Of a DNA stretch of 64,000 nt, positions 50,105 to 59,458 are shown piece after piece; the first letter of the stretch is position 1; each line of letters opens with the position of its first letter. The stretch is from contig NZ_KQ948743.1 of the NCBI RefSeq assembly GCF_001514195.1, forward strand, positions 298,017 through 362,016, given 5' to 3'. The stretch is from Streptomyces griseorubiginosus. GTDB taxonomy: Bacteria; Actinomycetota; Actinomycetes; Streptomycetales; Streptomycetaceae. Under the pieces are notes generated by a model. The model was not told the DNA's origin. It saw nothing but the letters and a program-made list of their open reading frames with translations, and did not search any database. The position numbers and the translations under genes were made by a program.

Positions 50105-50824
50105 TCAGCTCTCGGCTCGTGCGGTGAGGGCGGCCATCGGGTGCGTTGCACGGTGGCGCCGGGTGGCGGCCACGCTGCTTCCCAGGAGCGCGTGGCCGAT
50201 CATGATCGGGTAGATGACGGCGCGCTCGAACAGGCCGATGTTCCACATCCAGCCGGTGAACACGTCGGTCATGAAGAGGGGGAATGCGATCAGTCCTGCG
50301 GTGCCGAGCGCGGTGCTCACGATGGAGCGGCGCCTGGTGAGTCCGATGCGGGTTCCGCTGGTGCCGACGGCGATCGCCATGAGGTTGCCGGCGAGCATGA
50401 CGCTCTGCGCGCCGGCGGTGTGAAAGGCGATCAGGCCGTTGTCGACGTTGGCGTTGGAGCCCTGGAAGATGCCGACGAGCGAGACTCCGACACCGGCGAG
50501 GACGGCGAGGCTCAGGATGACGATGGGGCGGGCACCCTTGCGCGGGTCGAACACGAGGAACGTGCCGGCGATCAGGAGGATGCCGTAGACCACCCAGCCG
50601 GTGTCCATGACGGCACCGAGGGGTGAGTTGGCGACCTGCCCGAACGCTGTCTGCGGCGGACCGGTCAGGCCGAGGTGGCTGACCCAGTTGTACAGCGGGG
50701 AGTACGGCGGGTCCTGCCATGCGGCGGCGGTGATGAACTCGGCGACCCAGGACACCAGCGGACCGAGGAGGATCAGCAGGGCTCCGGCGCGGGCGGGGGT
50801 CCCGGAGCGGACGATCGGGGTCAT
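50105..50824 (-). CDS. DUF998 integral membrane protein
   Basis: The protein has 239 residues with six predicted membrane helices. It belongs to DUF998: VSWVAEFITAAAWQDPPYSP, YNWVSHLGLT and VGIFQGSNANVDNGLIAFH. The function of the family is not known. Its ATG overlaps the stop of the aldo/keto reductase (ATGA), and the SDR follows 11 bp later. It may help export or sense the compound handled by the two reductases. Confidence 0.85.
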   Translation of the reverse strand: MTPIVRSGTPARAGALLILLGPLVSWVAEFITAAAWQDPPYSPLYNWVSHLGLTGPPQTAFGQVANSPLGAVMDTGWVVYGILLIAGTFLVFDPRKGARPIVILSLAVLAGVGVSLVGIFQGSNANVDNGLIAFHTAGAQSVMLAGNLMAIAVGTSGTRIGLTRRRSIVSTALGTAGLIAFPLFMTDVFTGWMWNIGLFERAVIYPIMIGHALLGSSVAATRRHRATHPMAALTARAES

Positions 50825-51870
50825 GCGAGGGCCATGCCAGGGACGCGCCGGCGGATGGCCTCCAACTCGGCCTCGTCGGAGATGCCCTGCCAGTCGTACC
50901 GAGGGGTGTACGGGGCCTCCAGGGCGCGCACCTCGTCGTCGGTGAGCTCGATGTCGAGGGAGGCCACGGCCTCGTCGATCTGCTGGATGGAGCCTGCGCC
51001 GACCAGGGGCGCGGTGACGACCGGCCGGCGGCGCAGCCAGGCGAGCGCGACCTGTGCGCGGCTGACGCCGTGTGCGGCGGCGACCTGCCCGACGGCGTCG
51101 ATGATCGCGTGGTTGGACGCCTCCTCGGCCGGCGAGTAGAGCAGGTCCGCGTAGGCGCCGTCGGTCTCGGAGCGCGCTGTCGAGCGGGCGTCGTCCCACG
51201 CGCGGGCGAGGCGGCCGCGGGCCAGCGGCGACCAGACGATCGTGCCGACGCCCTCGTCCAGGCACAGCGGGATCATCTCCCGCTCCTCCTCGCGGGCGAG
51301 CAGGTTGTAGTGGTCCTGCATGGACACGAACCGCGCCCAGCCGTGCTGCTTCTGGAGGTTCAGGGCCTTCGCGAACTCCCAGGCGTGCATGGAGGAGGCG
51401 CCGAGGTAGCGGACCTTTCCGGCCTTCACGAGGTCGCTGAGCGCTTCGAGGGTCTCCTCCCAGGGGGTGGAGTGGTCGTTGCGGTGGATCTGGTAGAGGT
51501 CGATGTAGTCGGTGCCGAGGCGGCGCAGCGAGTGGTCGACCTCGGTCATGACCGCCTTGCGGGACAGGCCGCGGCCGTTGGGTCCCAGCCGCATCGGGTG
51601 GCGCAGTTTCGTGGCGACCACGACGGCATCGCGGTCGGCGTAGTCCTTGAGCGCGCGGCCGAGGATCTCCTCACTGGAGCCGTTGGAGTACATGTTCGCG
51701 GTGTCGAAGAAGTTGATGCCCGTCTCCAGTGCGTGCCTGATGAGCGGGCGCGCGTCCGCCTCGCCCTTCGACCAGACGGGATGGCCGCGGTCGGGTTCGC
51801 CGTAGGTCATCGCACCGATCGCGATCGGGGACACGTCGAGGCCGGTCGTGCCCAGCTTGATGTAATGCAT
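50821..51870 (-). CDS. Aldo/keto reductase
   Basis: The protein has 349 residues. The catalytic tetrad is D56, Y61, K88 and H129 (NFFDTANMYSNGSSEE, VVATKLRHP, LYQIHRND). It is close to the YajO/Tas-like AKR group that reduces aldehydes and ketones with NADPH. AAGGAG lies before the ATG at 51870. It is first in a three-gene operon and divergent from a TetR gene; twin operators lie between. A detoxification role is the usual reading. Confidence 0.9.
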   Translation of the reverse strand: MHYIKLGTTGLDVSPIAIGAMTYGEPDRGHPVWSKGEADARPLIRHALETGINFFDTANMYSNGSSEEILGRALKDYADRDAVVVATKLRHPMRLGPNGRGLSRKAVMTEVDHSLRRLGTDYIDLYQIHRNDHSTPWEETLEALSDLVKAGKVRYLGASSMHAWEFAKALNLQKQHGWARFVSMQDHYNLLAREEEREMIPLCLDEGVGTIVWSPLARGRLARAWDDARSTARSETDGAYADLLYSPAEEASNHAIIDAVGQVAAAHGVSRAQVALAWLRRRPVVTAPLVGAGSIQQIDEAVASLDIELTDDEVRALEAPYTPRYDWQGISDEAELEAIRRRVPGMALA

Positions 51871-51887
51871 GACGCTCCTTAAAGTAT

Positions 51888-51927
51888 GCGGAGAGCTCTC
51901 CACATAACGTAGTGGAGAACTCTCCAC
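51888..51927. promoter_or_regulatory. Twin GYGGAGARCTCTCCAC operators for TetR regulator
   Basis: GCGGAGAGCTCTCCAC (51888-51903) and GTGGAGAACTCTCCAC (51912-51927) are near-identical 16-bp palindromes with centres 24 bp apart. They fill the 75-bp gap between the divergent aldo/keto reductase and TetR starts. Repression of both sides by the TetR protein is very likely. Confidence 0.88.
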
Positions 51928-51945
51928 TTAGCAACGTGAGGTCCC

Positions 51946-52497
51946 GTGGTCCGTTCAGACGCCCGAGAGAACAGGGCACGCATCCTCGCCGCCGCACGCG
52001 AGGCGCTCGCCGCGGACGGCAGTACGTCGATGAACCAGATCGCCCAGCGCGCCGGAGTCGGGGCGGGCACCCTGTACCGCAACTTCCCCACCCGCGAGGC
52101 GCTCGTCCTGGCCGTGAACCAGGACGAGGTCGCCCGCATCACCGGCACCGTGCCCGACCTGCTGGCCCAGTGGCCCCCGCTGGAAGCCCTACGGCACTGG
52201 ACGATGGACCTCGTCGAGGCGATGCGGCGCAAGCACGGCCTCGGCGACGCACTCACCCCGGCCGTGCACCAGGCGATCAACGAGCAGAGCTACGGCCCGG
52301 TCGTCGCCGCGATCACCGAGCTCCTCGACGCCGGCAAGAAGGACGGAAGCATCCGTGCGGACGCCGCACCCGAGGACTTCCTCCAGCTGACCGGCGCGTT
52401 GTGGCGTGCCGCGTCCAGCCCCGTGGACCGGGCCCCCCACATGCTCGCGCTCATCCTCGACGGCCTCCGCACGCACCGGGCCCAATCAGCGCGCTGA
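51946..52497 (+). CDS. TetR-family regulator
   Basis: The protein has 183 residues starting at GTG. The helix-turn-helix is STSMNQIAQRAGVGAGTLYRNFPTREAL, preceded by NRARILAAAREALAADG. The C-terminal ligand domain resembles the SbtR-like group (EALRHWTMDLVEAMRRKHG). It is divergent from the reductase operon and probably binds the two palindromes at 51888-51927, which leave little room for anything else. Ligand unknown, perhaps an aldehyde or ketone. Confidence 0.92.
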   Translation: MVRSDARENRARILAAAREALAADGSTSMNQIAQRAGVGAGTLYRNFPTREALVLAVNQDEVARITGTVPDLLAQWPPLEALRHWTMDLVEAMRRKHGLGDALTPAVHQAINEQSYGPVVAAITELLDAGKKDGSIRADAAPEDFLQLTGALWRAASSPVDRAPHMLALILDGLRTHRAQSAR

Positions 52498-52670
52498 CCA
52501 TGCCGTCCGCGTTCCGCCGCGGCGCCCTGCCCGGCGCGATCGGCCGGTGACGCCCCTGCCGCTCCGGCCGAAACGGTCGACCGGGCCGGTGACCAGCATG
52601 CGCACGACCCGAACGGCACAGGGACGAAGAACCCACGCGGCAAACCCCGTGCCGTCCGGTTCGGGCTATT

Positions 52671-52680
52671 GAAGCGCTTC
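52671..52680. promoter_or_regulatory. LacI-type operator GAAGCGCTTC, distal copy
   Basis: A perfect palindrome with the central CG step typical of LacI/GalR operators, in the context TTGAAGCGCTTCGACG. An identical core lies 121 bp downstream, allowing DNA looping. The LacI protein encoded at 58421 is the likely binder. Confidence 0.72.
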
Positions 52681-52750
52681 GACGCTGCCACCGGCCCCTG
52701 AGGGGCTGTCAATAGCACGGGGAGAGAAAGTTTCTTAGTGTTCTGCCCCC

Positions 52751-52801
52751 TTGTTTCGCGAGAAACCTGTCATTAACGTTCCCGGCCAGGTGAAGCGCTT
52801 C
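52751..52801 (+). promoter_or_regulatory. Promoter with proximal GAAGCGCTTC operator
   Basis: TTGTTT (52751-52756) and TAACGT (52774-52779) are spaced 17 bp. GAAGCGCTTC at 52792-52801 (context GTGAAGCGCTTCGACT) lies just past the expected start of transcription, a classical blocking position. The start codon at 52869 is 68 bp further on. Confidence 0.7.
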
Positions 52802-52868
52802 GACTCCTGCGCCCCGGAAGGGCAGGCGCGCGTCTCCTCGGACTCCCCCACCCACCGGAAGGGCATCC

Positions 52869-55004
52869 ATGACCAGCGCACCGCGGGCCCTGCGATGGGG
52901 CCACCAGGCCCTGGAGGTCGAGGTCGGCGTCGGCGAGGACGGAGTTCCTCGCCTCACGCGGATCGGCCTGCCCGGCGGCACGCCCCCCGAGCCGCGCACC
53001 TGGGCCCCGCTGCCCCTGGTGGAGGTGACGGCCGCGGGCCACGGCCGCAACTGGTCGGGCGGCCGCCTGATCGACACGTCCCTCGGCAGCCGCATGCGGT
53101 ACCGCGACCATCGCATCGGCCACGACGGCGACTGGCATGTGCTCACCGTCCAACTGCACGACCCGGAGACGGGGTTGGTCGCGGAGGTCGCCTACCGCTC
53201 GCCCGACGGGATCCCCGTGCTGCGCTCCCAGGTCACCCTCCGCAACGACGGCGCGACCACCCTCCACCTGGAGTCGGTCTCCTCCCTCGTCGTGGGTCCG
53301 CTCGCCGACGGCCCGGAGGCGATCGACGCGGCGGACCTGCTGTGGGCCGAGAACGACTGGGTCGCCGAATGCCGCTGGCAGCGCCGTCCGATGCGGCAGA
53401 CCTCCCCGGTCATCGGGGACCGTGTCGTCTACGACAACGGCAAGGGAGAGTTCACCCGGACCGGCCGCGGTGTGTGGTCCAGTTGTGGCCTGCTGCCCAT
53501 GGGAGGTCTGACGGACCGCCGCCTCGGGCGCACCTGGGTGTGGCAGATCGAGCACAACGGCGGCGGCTGGCACTGGGAGTGCGGCGACCGCGACACGCTG
53601 GCCTACCTGGCCCTGTTCGGCCCGAACGACACCCACCACGGCTGGCGCCACCCGCTGGAGCCCGGCGCGGAGTTCACCACCGTGCCGGTGGCGCTCGCGT
53701 TCAGCGCGGACGGCGGCCCCGACAAGGCGTTCGCCGCGCTCACCCGCTACCGCCGCGCGATCCGCCGCCCCCACCCGGACCACGAACGACTCCCCGTCGT
53801 CTTCAACGACTACATGAACTGCCTGATGGGGGACCCCAGTACGGAGAAGCTGCTGCCGCTGGTCGACGCGGCGGCCGATGCCGGGGCGGAGTACTTCGTC
53901 ATCGACGCGGGCTGGTACGACGGCGAGAACGGCGGCTGGTGGGACAGCGTGGGCGCCTGGGAGCCCGCCGCCTCCCGCTTCCCCGGCGAGCGCGGCATCC
54001 ACGAGGTGCTGGACCGCATCCGGGACCGCGGCATGGTGCCGGGCCTGTGGCTGGAGCCGGAGGTGATCGGCGTCCGCAGCCCCATGGCCAAGTCCCTGCC
54101 GGACGAGGCGTTCTTCCGCCGCGACGGCGTCCGGGTCACCGAGACCGGCCGCCACCACCTGGACCTGCGCCAACCGGCCGCCCGTGCCCACCTGGACGAG
54201 GTCGTGGACCGTCTGGTGGGCGAGTGGGGCGTCGGCTACCTCAAGCTCGACCACAACATCGACCCCGGCTCCGGCACCAGCGCCCACCCCGGCGAGACCC
54301 CGGCCGCGGGCCTGCTGGGCCACAACCGGGCCCAGCTCGACTGGCTCGACGGCATCCTGGACCGCCACCCGCACCTGGTCGTGGAGAACTGCTCCTCCGG
54401 CGGCATGCGCTGGGACTACGCCCTGCTGTCCCGGCTCCAGTTGCAGTCCACCAGCGACCAGCAGAGCCATCGGCTGTACGCCCCCATCGCGGCCGCCGCG
54501 CCCTCCGCCGTCACCCCCGAGCAGGGTGCCGTGTGGGCCTATCCGGTGCCGGAGGACTCCCCGGACGAGGTGGCCTTCACCATGGTCAACGCGCTCCTGG
54601 GCCGGATCCATCTCTCCGGTCTGCCCGGCGATCTGCGCCCGGAGGCCCGTGCCCTGGTCCACGAGGCCGTCGCCACGTACAAGACCATCCGTGCCGACCT
54701 CGCCCGAGCCGTTCCCGCGTGGCCGCTGGGCCTGCCGGCCTGGGACGCCGAGTGGCTCGCCCTGGCCCTGCACACCCCCGCCACCACCTACGTCAGCGCC
54801 TGGCGCCGCCCCGGCGCGGAGGCCGGCACCACGCTCGCCCTGCCGCACCTGCACGGCCGTACCGCCCGCGTCGACGTGCTGTATCCCGCCGCGAGCCCGG
54901 CCGACGCCCTGTGGAACCCCGACACCGCCGACCTCACGCTCACGCTGCCCGCAGCCCCGTCCGCCGTGCTCCTCCGTCTCGCCCACGCGGCAACCGCCCG
55001 CTGA
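52869..55004 (+). CDS. GH36 alpha-galactosidase
   Basis: The protein has 711 residues and no signal peptide, so it is cytoplasmic. An N-terminal beta-sandwich precedes the barrel. The nucleophile is D461 in GYLKLDHNIDPG and the acid/base D530 in LQSTSDQQS. FNDYMNCLMGDP, EYFVIDAGWYDG and VVENCSSGGMRWDYA are GH36 landmarks. It removes terminal alpha-galactose (or a related alpha-sugar) from imported oligosaccharides. It heads a LacI-controlled operon; the GH43 gene begins 19 bp after its stop. Confidence 0.92.
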   Translation: MTSAPRALRWGHQALEVEVGVGEDGVPRLTRIGLPGGTPPEPRTWAPLPLVEVTAAGHGRNWSGGRLIDTSLGSRMRYRDHRIGHDGDWHVLTVQLHDPETGLVAEVAYRSPDGIPVLRSQVTLRNDGATTLHLESVSSLVVGPLADGPEAIDAADLLWAENDWVAECRWQRRPMRQTSPVIGDRVVYDNGKGEFTRTGRGVWSSCGLLPMGGLTDRRLGRTWVWQIEHNGGGWHWECGDRDTLAYLALFGPNDTHHGWRHPLEPGAEFTTVPVALAFSADGGPDKAFAALTRYRRAIRRPHPDHERLPVVFNDYMNCLMGDPSTEKLLPLVDAAADAGAEYFVIDAGWYDGENGGWWDSVGAWEPAASRFPGERGIHEVLDRIRDRGMVPGLWLEPEVIGVRSPMAKSLPDEAFFRRDGVRVTETGRHHLDLRQPAARAHLDEVVDRLVGEWGVGYLKLDHNIDPGSGTSAHPGETPAAGLLGHNRAQLDWLDGILDRHPHLVVENCSSGGMRWDYALLSRLQLQSTSDQQSHRLYAPIAAAAPSAVTPEQGAVWAYPVPEDSPDEVAFTMVNALLGRIHLSGLPGDLRPEARALVHEAVATYKTIRADLARAVPAWPLGLPAWDAEWLALALHTPATTYVSAWRRPGAEAGTTLALPHLHGRTARVDVLYPAASPADALWNPDTADLTLTLPAAPSAVLLRLAHAATAR

Positions 55005-55022
55005 AGAACAGGACTTGACCCC

Positions 55023-56525
55023 GTGTCCGAGCATCAGGGAATCGCCCTGCGCAATCCCGTCATCCCCGGTTTCCACCCCGACCCCAGTGTCTGCCGCGTG
55101 GGCGACGACTACTACCTGGTCTGCTCCAGCTTCGAGTACTTCCCCGGCATCCCCGTCTTCCACAGCCGCGACCTGGTGCACTGGACGCAGCTCGGCAACG
55201 CCCTCGACCGGCCGAGCCAGTTGCGGCTGCCGCGGGAGCTGCTCTCGTCGGCCGGCATATACGCGCCGACCCTGCGCCATCACGACGGCCGCTTCTGGCT
55301 GGTCGTCACCAACGTCGCCGGTGGCGGCAACATGCTCTTCACCGCGACCGACGCGGCGGGCCCCTGGTCGGACCCGATCCCGCTGCCGGGGGTGCCGGGC
55401 ATCGACCCGGACCTCGCCTGGGACGAGGACGGCACGTGCTGGTGCACGATCGCCGGGGTCCGACAGGCGCGCATCGACCCCGTCACGGGAGAGACGTTCG
55501 GAGAGCCGCGGCGGATCTGGTCGGGCACCCCCGGCGCGAAGGCCCCCGAGGCTCCGCACCTGTACCGCATCGGTGACCACTGGTACCTGCTCATCGCCGA
55601 GGGCGGCACCGAGCGCGGCCACGGCGTCGCGATCGCCCGCGGCCCCTCCCCCTCGGGGCCGTTCGAGCCCTGCCCGCACAACCCGGTGGTGACCCACCGC
55701 GGTACCGAGCACCCGATCCAGAACACGGGGCACGCGGACCTGGTCCAGGCGCCCGACGGCTCGTGGTGGATGGTGCTCCTCGGGGTCCGGCCGCGCGGCG
55801 GCACCCCGGGCTGGCACGTGCTGGGCAGGGAGACGTTCCTGGTGCCGGTGGAGTGGGCGGACGGCTGGCCGGTGGTCGGCGAGGTCCCCTCCGAACTGCC
55901 TACCCCTTCCTGGCCGTTGGTCCCCGCACCGGTCGAGCCCGTGCGGGACGACTTCGAGCTCGGTGAACTGCGGCCGCAGTGGATCTCCCCCCGGGACCGC
56001 TCCCCGGACCACTGCACCACCAAGGACCGCTCCGGCTGGCTGACCCTGCGTGCCCGCGGTGCCTCCCTGGACGAGCCGGACGCCGTGTTCGTCGGCCGCC
56101 GCCAGCAGCACCTGACGTGCGAGGCGCGCACCCGCGTCGACACCGGACAGGGCCGCGGTGGTCTCGCGGTCCGCCTCGACGAGGAGCATCACTACGAGAT
56201 CGAGGCCACCGAGGGCGAGGTACAGGTGCTCGCCCGCGCCGGGACCCTGCGCACGGTCCTGGCCTCCCGCACGGTCCCCTCCGGGCCCGTGGTGCTCGGC
56301 GTCCGCTTCTCCCCCGCCCCCGACCTGGGCCCCCGCACCGGGCCCGACATCGTCGCCTTCGGTGTCGAGGAGCCGGACGGCAGCTTCGCCGAACTCGGCT
56401 CCCTGGACGGCCGTTACCTCTCCACCGAGGTGGCGGGCGGCTTCACCGGCCGGGTCATCGGCATGTACGCCGCCGCCGGCACGGTCCACTTCGACTGGTT
56501 CGACTACACCCCACAGGGCTCCTGA
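55023..56525 (+). CDS. GH43 beta-xylosidase/alpha-L-arabinofuranosidase
   Basis: The protein has 500 residues starting at GTG. The five-blade propeller (1-300) carries D20 (GFHPDPSV), the pKa-setting D128 (GIDPDLAWD) and the acid E176 (KAPEAPHLY). A beta-sandwich (about 315-498) follows, as in GH43 beta-xylosidases. There is no signal peptide. It would cut xylose or arabinose from short imported chains. It is cotranscribed with the GH36 gene. Confidence 0.92.
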   Translation: MSEHQGIALRNPVIPGFHPDPSVCRVGDDYYLVCSSFEYFPGIPVFHSRDLVHWTQLGNALDRPSQLRLPRELLSSAGIYAPTLRHHDGRFWLVVTNVAGGGNMLFTATDAAGPWSDPIPLPGVPGIDPDLAWDEDGTCWCTIAGVRQARIDPVTGETFGEPRRIWSGTPGAKAPEAPHLYRIGDHWYLLIAEGGTERGHGVAIARGPSPSGPFEPCPHNPVVTHRGTEHPIQNTGHADLVQAPDGSWWMVLLGVRPRGGTPGWHVLGRETFLVPVEWADGWPVVGEVPSELPTPSWPLVPAPVEPVRDDFELGELRPQWISPRDRSPDHCTTKDRSGWLTLRARGASLDEPDAVFVGRRQQHLTCEARTRVDTGQGRGGLAVRLDEEHHYEIEATEGEVQVLARAGTLRTVLASRTVPSGPVVLGVRFSPAPDLGPRTGPDIVAFGVEEPDGSFAELGSLDGRYLSTEVAGGFTGRVIGMYAAAGTVHFDWFDYTPQGS

Positions 56526-56622
56526 CCAGGCACCGCTCGCCTCAGGGGTCTTCCTTCACCCGTCTGGACGCACCTCCCCCCACGGGCGGACCCCCCGCCC
56601 GGCCGACAGAGAAGGGTCAACC

Positions 56623-58374
56623 ATGCAGAGAACGCGGTACCTGACCGGAGGCCGCGGCCCCGGTCGACTGCTGGGTCTGCTGCTGGCGTTGGTCACCATG
56701 ATCGGGGTGACCAGCACCGCGGCCTTCGCCGCCCCCAAGGGCCCGCTCCCCATACGGCTGCCCGGAGCGGCCGCGAGCGCGGCGGACACGGTGGCGGCGA
56801 TGCAGCCCAGCTGGAACCTGGGCAACACGTTCGACGCGATTCCGGACGTGACGTCCTGGGGCAACGACGTGCCCACCAAGTCCCTGTTCGACGCTCTCAA
56901 GGCGCAGGGATACCGCAGTGTGCGCATCCCCGTCACCTGGACCGACCACCAGTCCGCCACGGCTCCCTACGCGATCGACGCGGCGTGGATGACGTCCGTC
57001 AAGAAGGCCGTCGACCTGGCCCTCAACGACGGCCTCTACGTCGTGATCAACGTCCACCACGACTCGTGGCAGTGGATCGCGGACATGCCCACCCACCATG
57101 ACGGCGTGCTGGCCCGGTTCAAGGCCACCTGGACGCAGATCGCCGCCACGTTCCGCAACCACCCGCAGAAACTGCTCTTCGAGGGCAACAACGAGCCGCA
57201 GTTCACCAACACCACCGAGGCTCAGGGCATCCAGTACAACGCCGAACTGAACAGCGCCTTCCGCAGCGTGGTGCGCCAGTCCGGCGGCAACAACGCGACC
57301 CGCCTGCTGTTCCTGCCCACCCTCGGCTGCACGCCGTCCCAGGAACGCATGGACCCCCTGGCCGCGCAGCTCAAGTCGATGAACGACCCCAACCTGGCGG
57401 CCACCGTCCACTACTACGGCTACTACCCGTTCAGCGTGAACATCGCGGGCGGCACCCGGTTCGACGCCACCTCGCAGCAGGACATGACCGACGCCTTCAA
57501 CAGGATGCGCTCCCTCTTCGTGACCCAGGGGATCCCCACCTATCTGGGCGAGTACGGCCTGCTGGGGGGTCCCGACAGCAACCACCCCTCCCGTTTCGAG
57601 CAGGGCGAGGTACTGAAGTACTACGAGATGCTCGGCTACAGCGCCCGCACCGCCGGGGTGACCACCGCCCTGTGGGACGCCGGCAGCTGGAACTACTTCA
57701 ACCGCACCACGCTCCAGTGGAGCGACCCGGGCCTGGGCGCCGCGATCAGGTCCAGCTGGACGACCCGCTCGGGCACCGCGTCCTCGGACCGGGTCTACCT
57801 GGCGAAGGCCGACGCCATCACCGCCAGGACCCTCACCCTGAACCCGAACGGCACCACCTTCCGCGGCCTGTGGCAGGGCAGCACGCAGCTCGTCCAGGGG
57901 CGGGACTACACCGTCTCCGGCAACCAGCTGACCCTCACGGCCTCCGCCCTCACCAGGCTGGCCGGCAACCGCGCCTACGGCACCAACGCGACGATCCAGG
58001 CCCGGTTCTCCGCGGGCGTCCCCTGGAACATCTACGTGACCAGTTACGACCCGCCGGTCCTCGCCAACGCCACCGGCAACACCACGGACGGGCTGAGCAT
58101 CCCCACCCAGTTCCGCGGTGACCAGCTGGCGACCCTGGAGTCCCGGTACGCCGACGGCAGCACCGCCGGCAACACCTCCTGGACGCCGTACCAGGAGTTC
58201 AACGTCGCCTTCTCCCCCGACTACCCGCACAACGCCATCACCCTGCTGCCCGCCTATCTCAACGCCCTCAACGACGGTGCACAGGTCACGCTCACCTTCC
58301 ACTTCTGGAGCGGCACGAACGTGACGTACCGCGTGACGAAGAACGGAGGCTCGGTGACGGGGACCGTCGCCTGA
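56623..58374 (+). CDS. Secreted GH5 endo-glucanase with C-terminal X2-type modules
   Basis: The protein has 583 residues with a signal peptide to about residue 37. The GH5 barrel (55-375) contains SWNLGNTFDAIPDVTSWGN, the acid/base E191 (EGNNEPQF) and the nucleophile E310 (TYLGEYGLLGG). The start resembles GH5_4-type endoglucanases/xyloglucanases. An X2-type Ig-like module follows (about 390-470; LNPNGTTFRGLWQGSTQLV) and a further beta-sandwich domain (475-583). It cuts beta-glucan or xyloglucan outside the cell, while its operon partners act inside. The gap to the GH43 gene is 97 bp. Confidence 0.9.
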   Translation: MQRTRYLTGGRGPGRLLGLLLALVTMIGVTSTAAFAAPKGPLPIRLPGAAASAADTVAAMQPSWNLGNTFDAIPDVTSWGNDVPTKSLFDALKAQGYRSVRIPVTWTDHQSATAPYAIDAAWMTSVKKAVDLALNDGLYVVINVHHDSWQWIADMPTHHDGVLARFKATWTQIAATFRNHPQKLLFEGNNEPQFTNTTEAQGIQYNAELNSAFRSVVRQSGGNNATRLLFLPTLGCTPSQERMDPLAAQLKSMNDPNLAATVHYYGYYPFSVNIAGGTRFDATSQQDMTDAFNRMRSLFVTQGIPTYLGEYGLLGGPDSNHPSRFEQGEVLKYYEMLGYSARTAGVTTALWDAGSWNYFNRTTLQWSDPGLGAAIRSSWTTRSGTASSDRVYLAKADAITARTLTLNPNGTTFRGLWQGSTQLVQGRDYTVSGNQLTLTASALTRLAGNRAYGTNATIQARFSAGVPWNIYVTSYDPPVLANATGNTTDGLSIPTQFRGDQLATLESRYADGSTAGNTSWTPYQEFNVAFSPDYPHNAITLLPAYLNALNDGAQVTLTFHFWSGTNVTYRVTKNGGSVTGTVA

Positions 58375-58383
58375 TCCCGCCGC

Positions 58384-58412
58384 GCCCCGGGTGCCCTCCG
58401 GGCGCCCGGGGC
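58384..58412. terminator. Hairpin between convergent GH5 and LacI genes
   Basis: GCCCCGGGTGCCC (58384-58396) pairs with GGGCGCCCGGGGC (58400-58412), one G-T wobble, three-base loop. It lies between converging stops. Confidence 0.8.
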
Positions 58413-58420
58413 CGTGCCGC

Positions 58421-59458
58421 TCAGTTTCTCGGCGGAGCCGTGCTCTCGCGGACGGTGAGACTGGTGGCGATCTCCAGACCCACCTGGGGCACGTCGTCGC
58501 CCCGGCCCAGCGCCAGCGCGAGTTCGGTGGCTGCCACCGCCATGTCGGCCAGCGGCTGGTGGACCGTGGTCAGCGGCGGGTCCACCCAGGCCACGGCCGG
58601 TACGTCGTCGAAGCCGACCACGCTCAGGTCGTCCGGGATGCGCAGTCCGAGGTCCCGGGCGGCCTGGTAGACGCCGAGGGCCTGCATGTCGTTGGCGGTG
58701 AAGACGGCCGTGGGCCGGTCGGGCCGGGAGAGCAGGTCCCGGGCCGCGACACGGCCGTCCTCACGCGTCAGCTGGGCCTTGACCAGCAACTCCTGCCGGA
58801 CCGGCAGTCCGGCTTCGACGAGCGCCGAGGAATAGCCGGCCGTCCGCGCGAGACAGAAAGGATGATCCGGTCCGGTGATCATGGCGATACGGCGGTGCCC
58901 CAGGTCGATCAGGTGCCGGGTCGCGGACCGGCCGCCCCGGAAGTTGGTGGCCCCGACGAAGGGCACTCCCTCGGGCAGCTCCCGGTTCGGGTCGAACACG
59001 ACGAACGGAATGCCCTTCGCCTGCAACTGGTCCCGCTCCTCCGGCGACAGCCACGCGACGGACAGCACGCACTGCGGACGGCGTCCGAGGGTGTCGTCGA
59101 TGGTCCGCTCGGGAGCCTCCTGAAGGCCGAACTCCGACACCAGGACGCTGACCTTGTTGCGGCGCGCGGCGCGCTCGACGCCACGGATGATCTCCACGGC
59201 CCACATGTTCTCCAGCTCGCGGAAGACCAGCTCCACGAGGTTGCTGCGGTTCTTCGGCGGCTTGCGGTATCCGTACCGGTGGATCAGCTCCTCGACCCGG
59301 CTGCGGGTCTCGTCCGACACCCCGGACCGGCCGTTCAGCACCTTCGACACCGTGGGGACGGAGACACCGGCCGTCTCGGCGATGTACGCGATGGTGACCA
59401 CCGGCGGCCCGTCGCCGCTGCTCTTCTCTTCCTCGTCCGGCACGGTTCTCGTCCCCAT
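58421..59458 (-). CDS. LacI-family repressor of the GH36-GH43-GH5 / GH2 cluster
   Basis: The protein has 345 residues. The helix-turn-helix is VTIAYIAETAGVSVPTVSKVLNG with hinge LIHRYGYRKPPKN. The ligand domain shows GATNFRGGRSATRHLIDLGH, TAVFTANDMQALGV and LSVVGFDDVPAVAWVDPP. GAGGGG precedes the ATG at 59458. It lies between the GH36-GH43-GH5 operon and the divergent GH2 gene and probably represses both, via GAAGCGCTTC upstream of the former. The inducer is likely a galactose- or xylose-containing oligosaccharide. Confidence 0.92.
   Translation of the reverse strand: MGTRTVPDEEEKSSGDGPPVVTIAYIAETAGVSVPTVSKVLNGRSGVSDETRSRVEELIHRYGYRKPPKNRSNLVELVFRELENMWAVEIIRGVERAARRNKVSVLVSEFGLQEAPERTIDDTLGRRPQCVLSVAWLSPEERDQLQAKGIPFVVFDPNRELPEGVPFVGATNFRGGRSATRHLIDLGHRRIAMITGPDHPFCLARTAGYSSALVEAGLPVRQELLVKAQLTREDGRVAARDLLSRPDRPTAVFTANDMQALGVYQAARDLGLRIPDDLSVVGFDDVPAVAWVDPPLTTVHQPLADMAVAATELALALGRGDDVPQVGLEIATSLTVRESTAPPRN

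Larger units (their letters stand above)
52498..52868. other. 371-bp control region of the GH36-GH43-GH5 operon
   Basis: Holds two LacI-type operators and a promoter (listed separately) and a small inverted repeat GTTTC-GCGA-GAAAC (52753-52766) over the -35. No gene is seen. Confidence 0.6.

Noticed and set aside
52773..56489. Minus-strand open frame of more than 1,200 codons opposite GH36 and GH43
   Set aside because: It crosses two real genes with clear catalytic motifs; it is a high-GC artefact.
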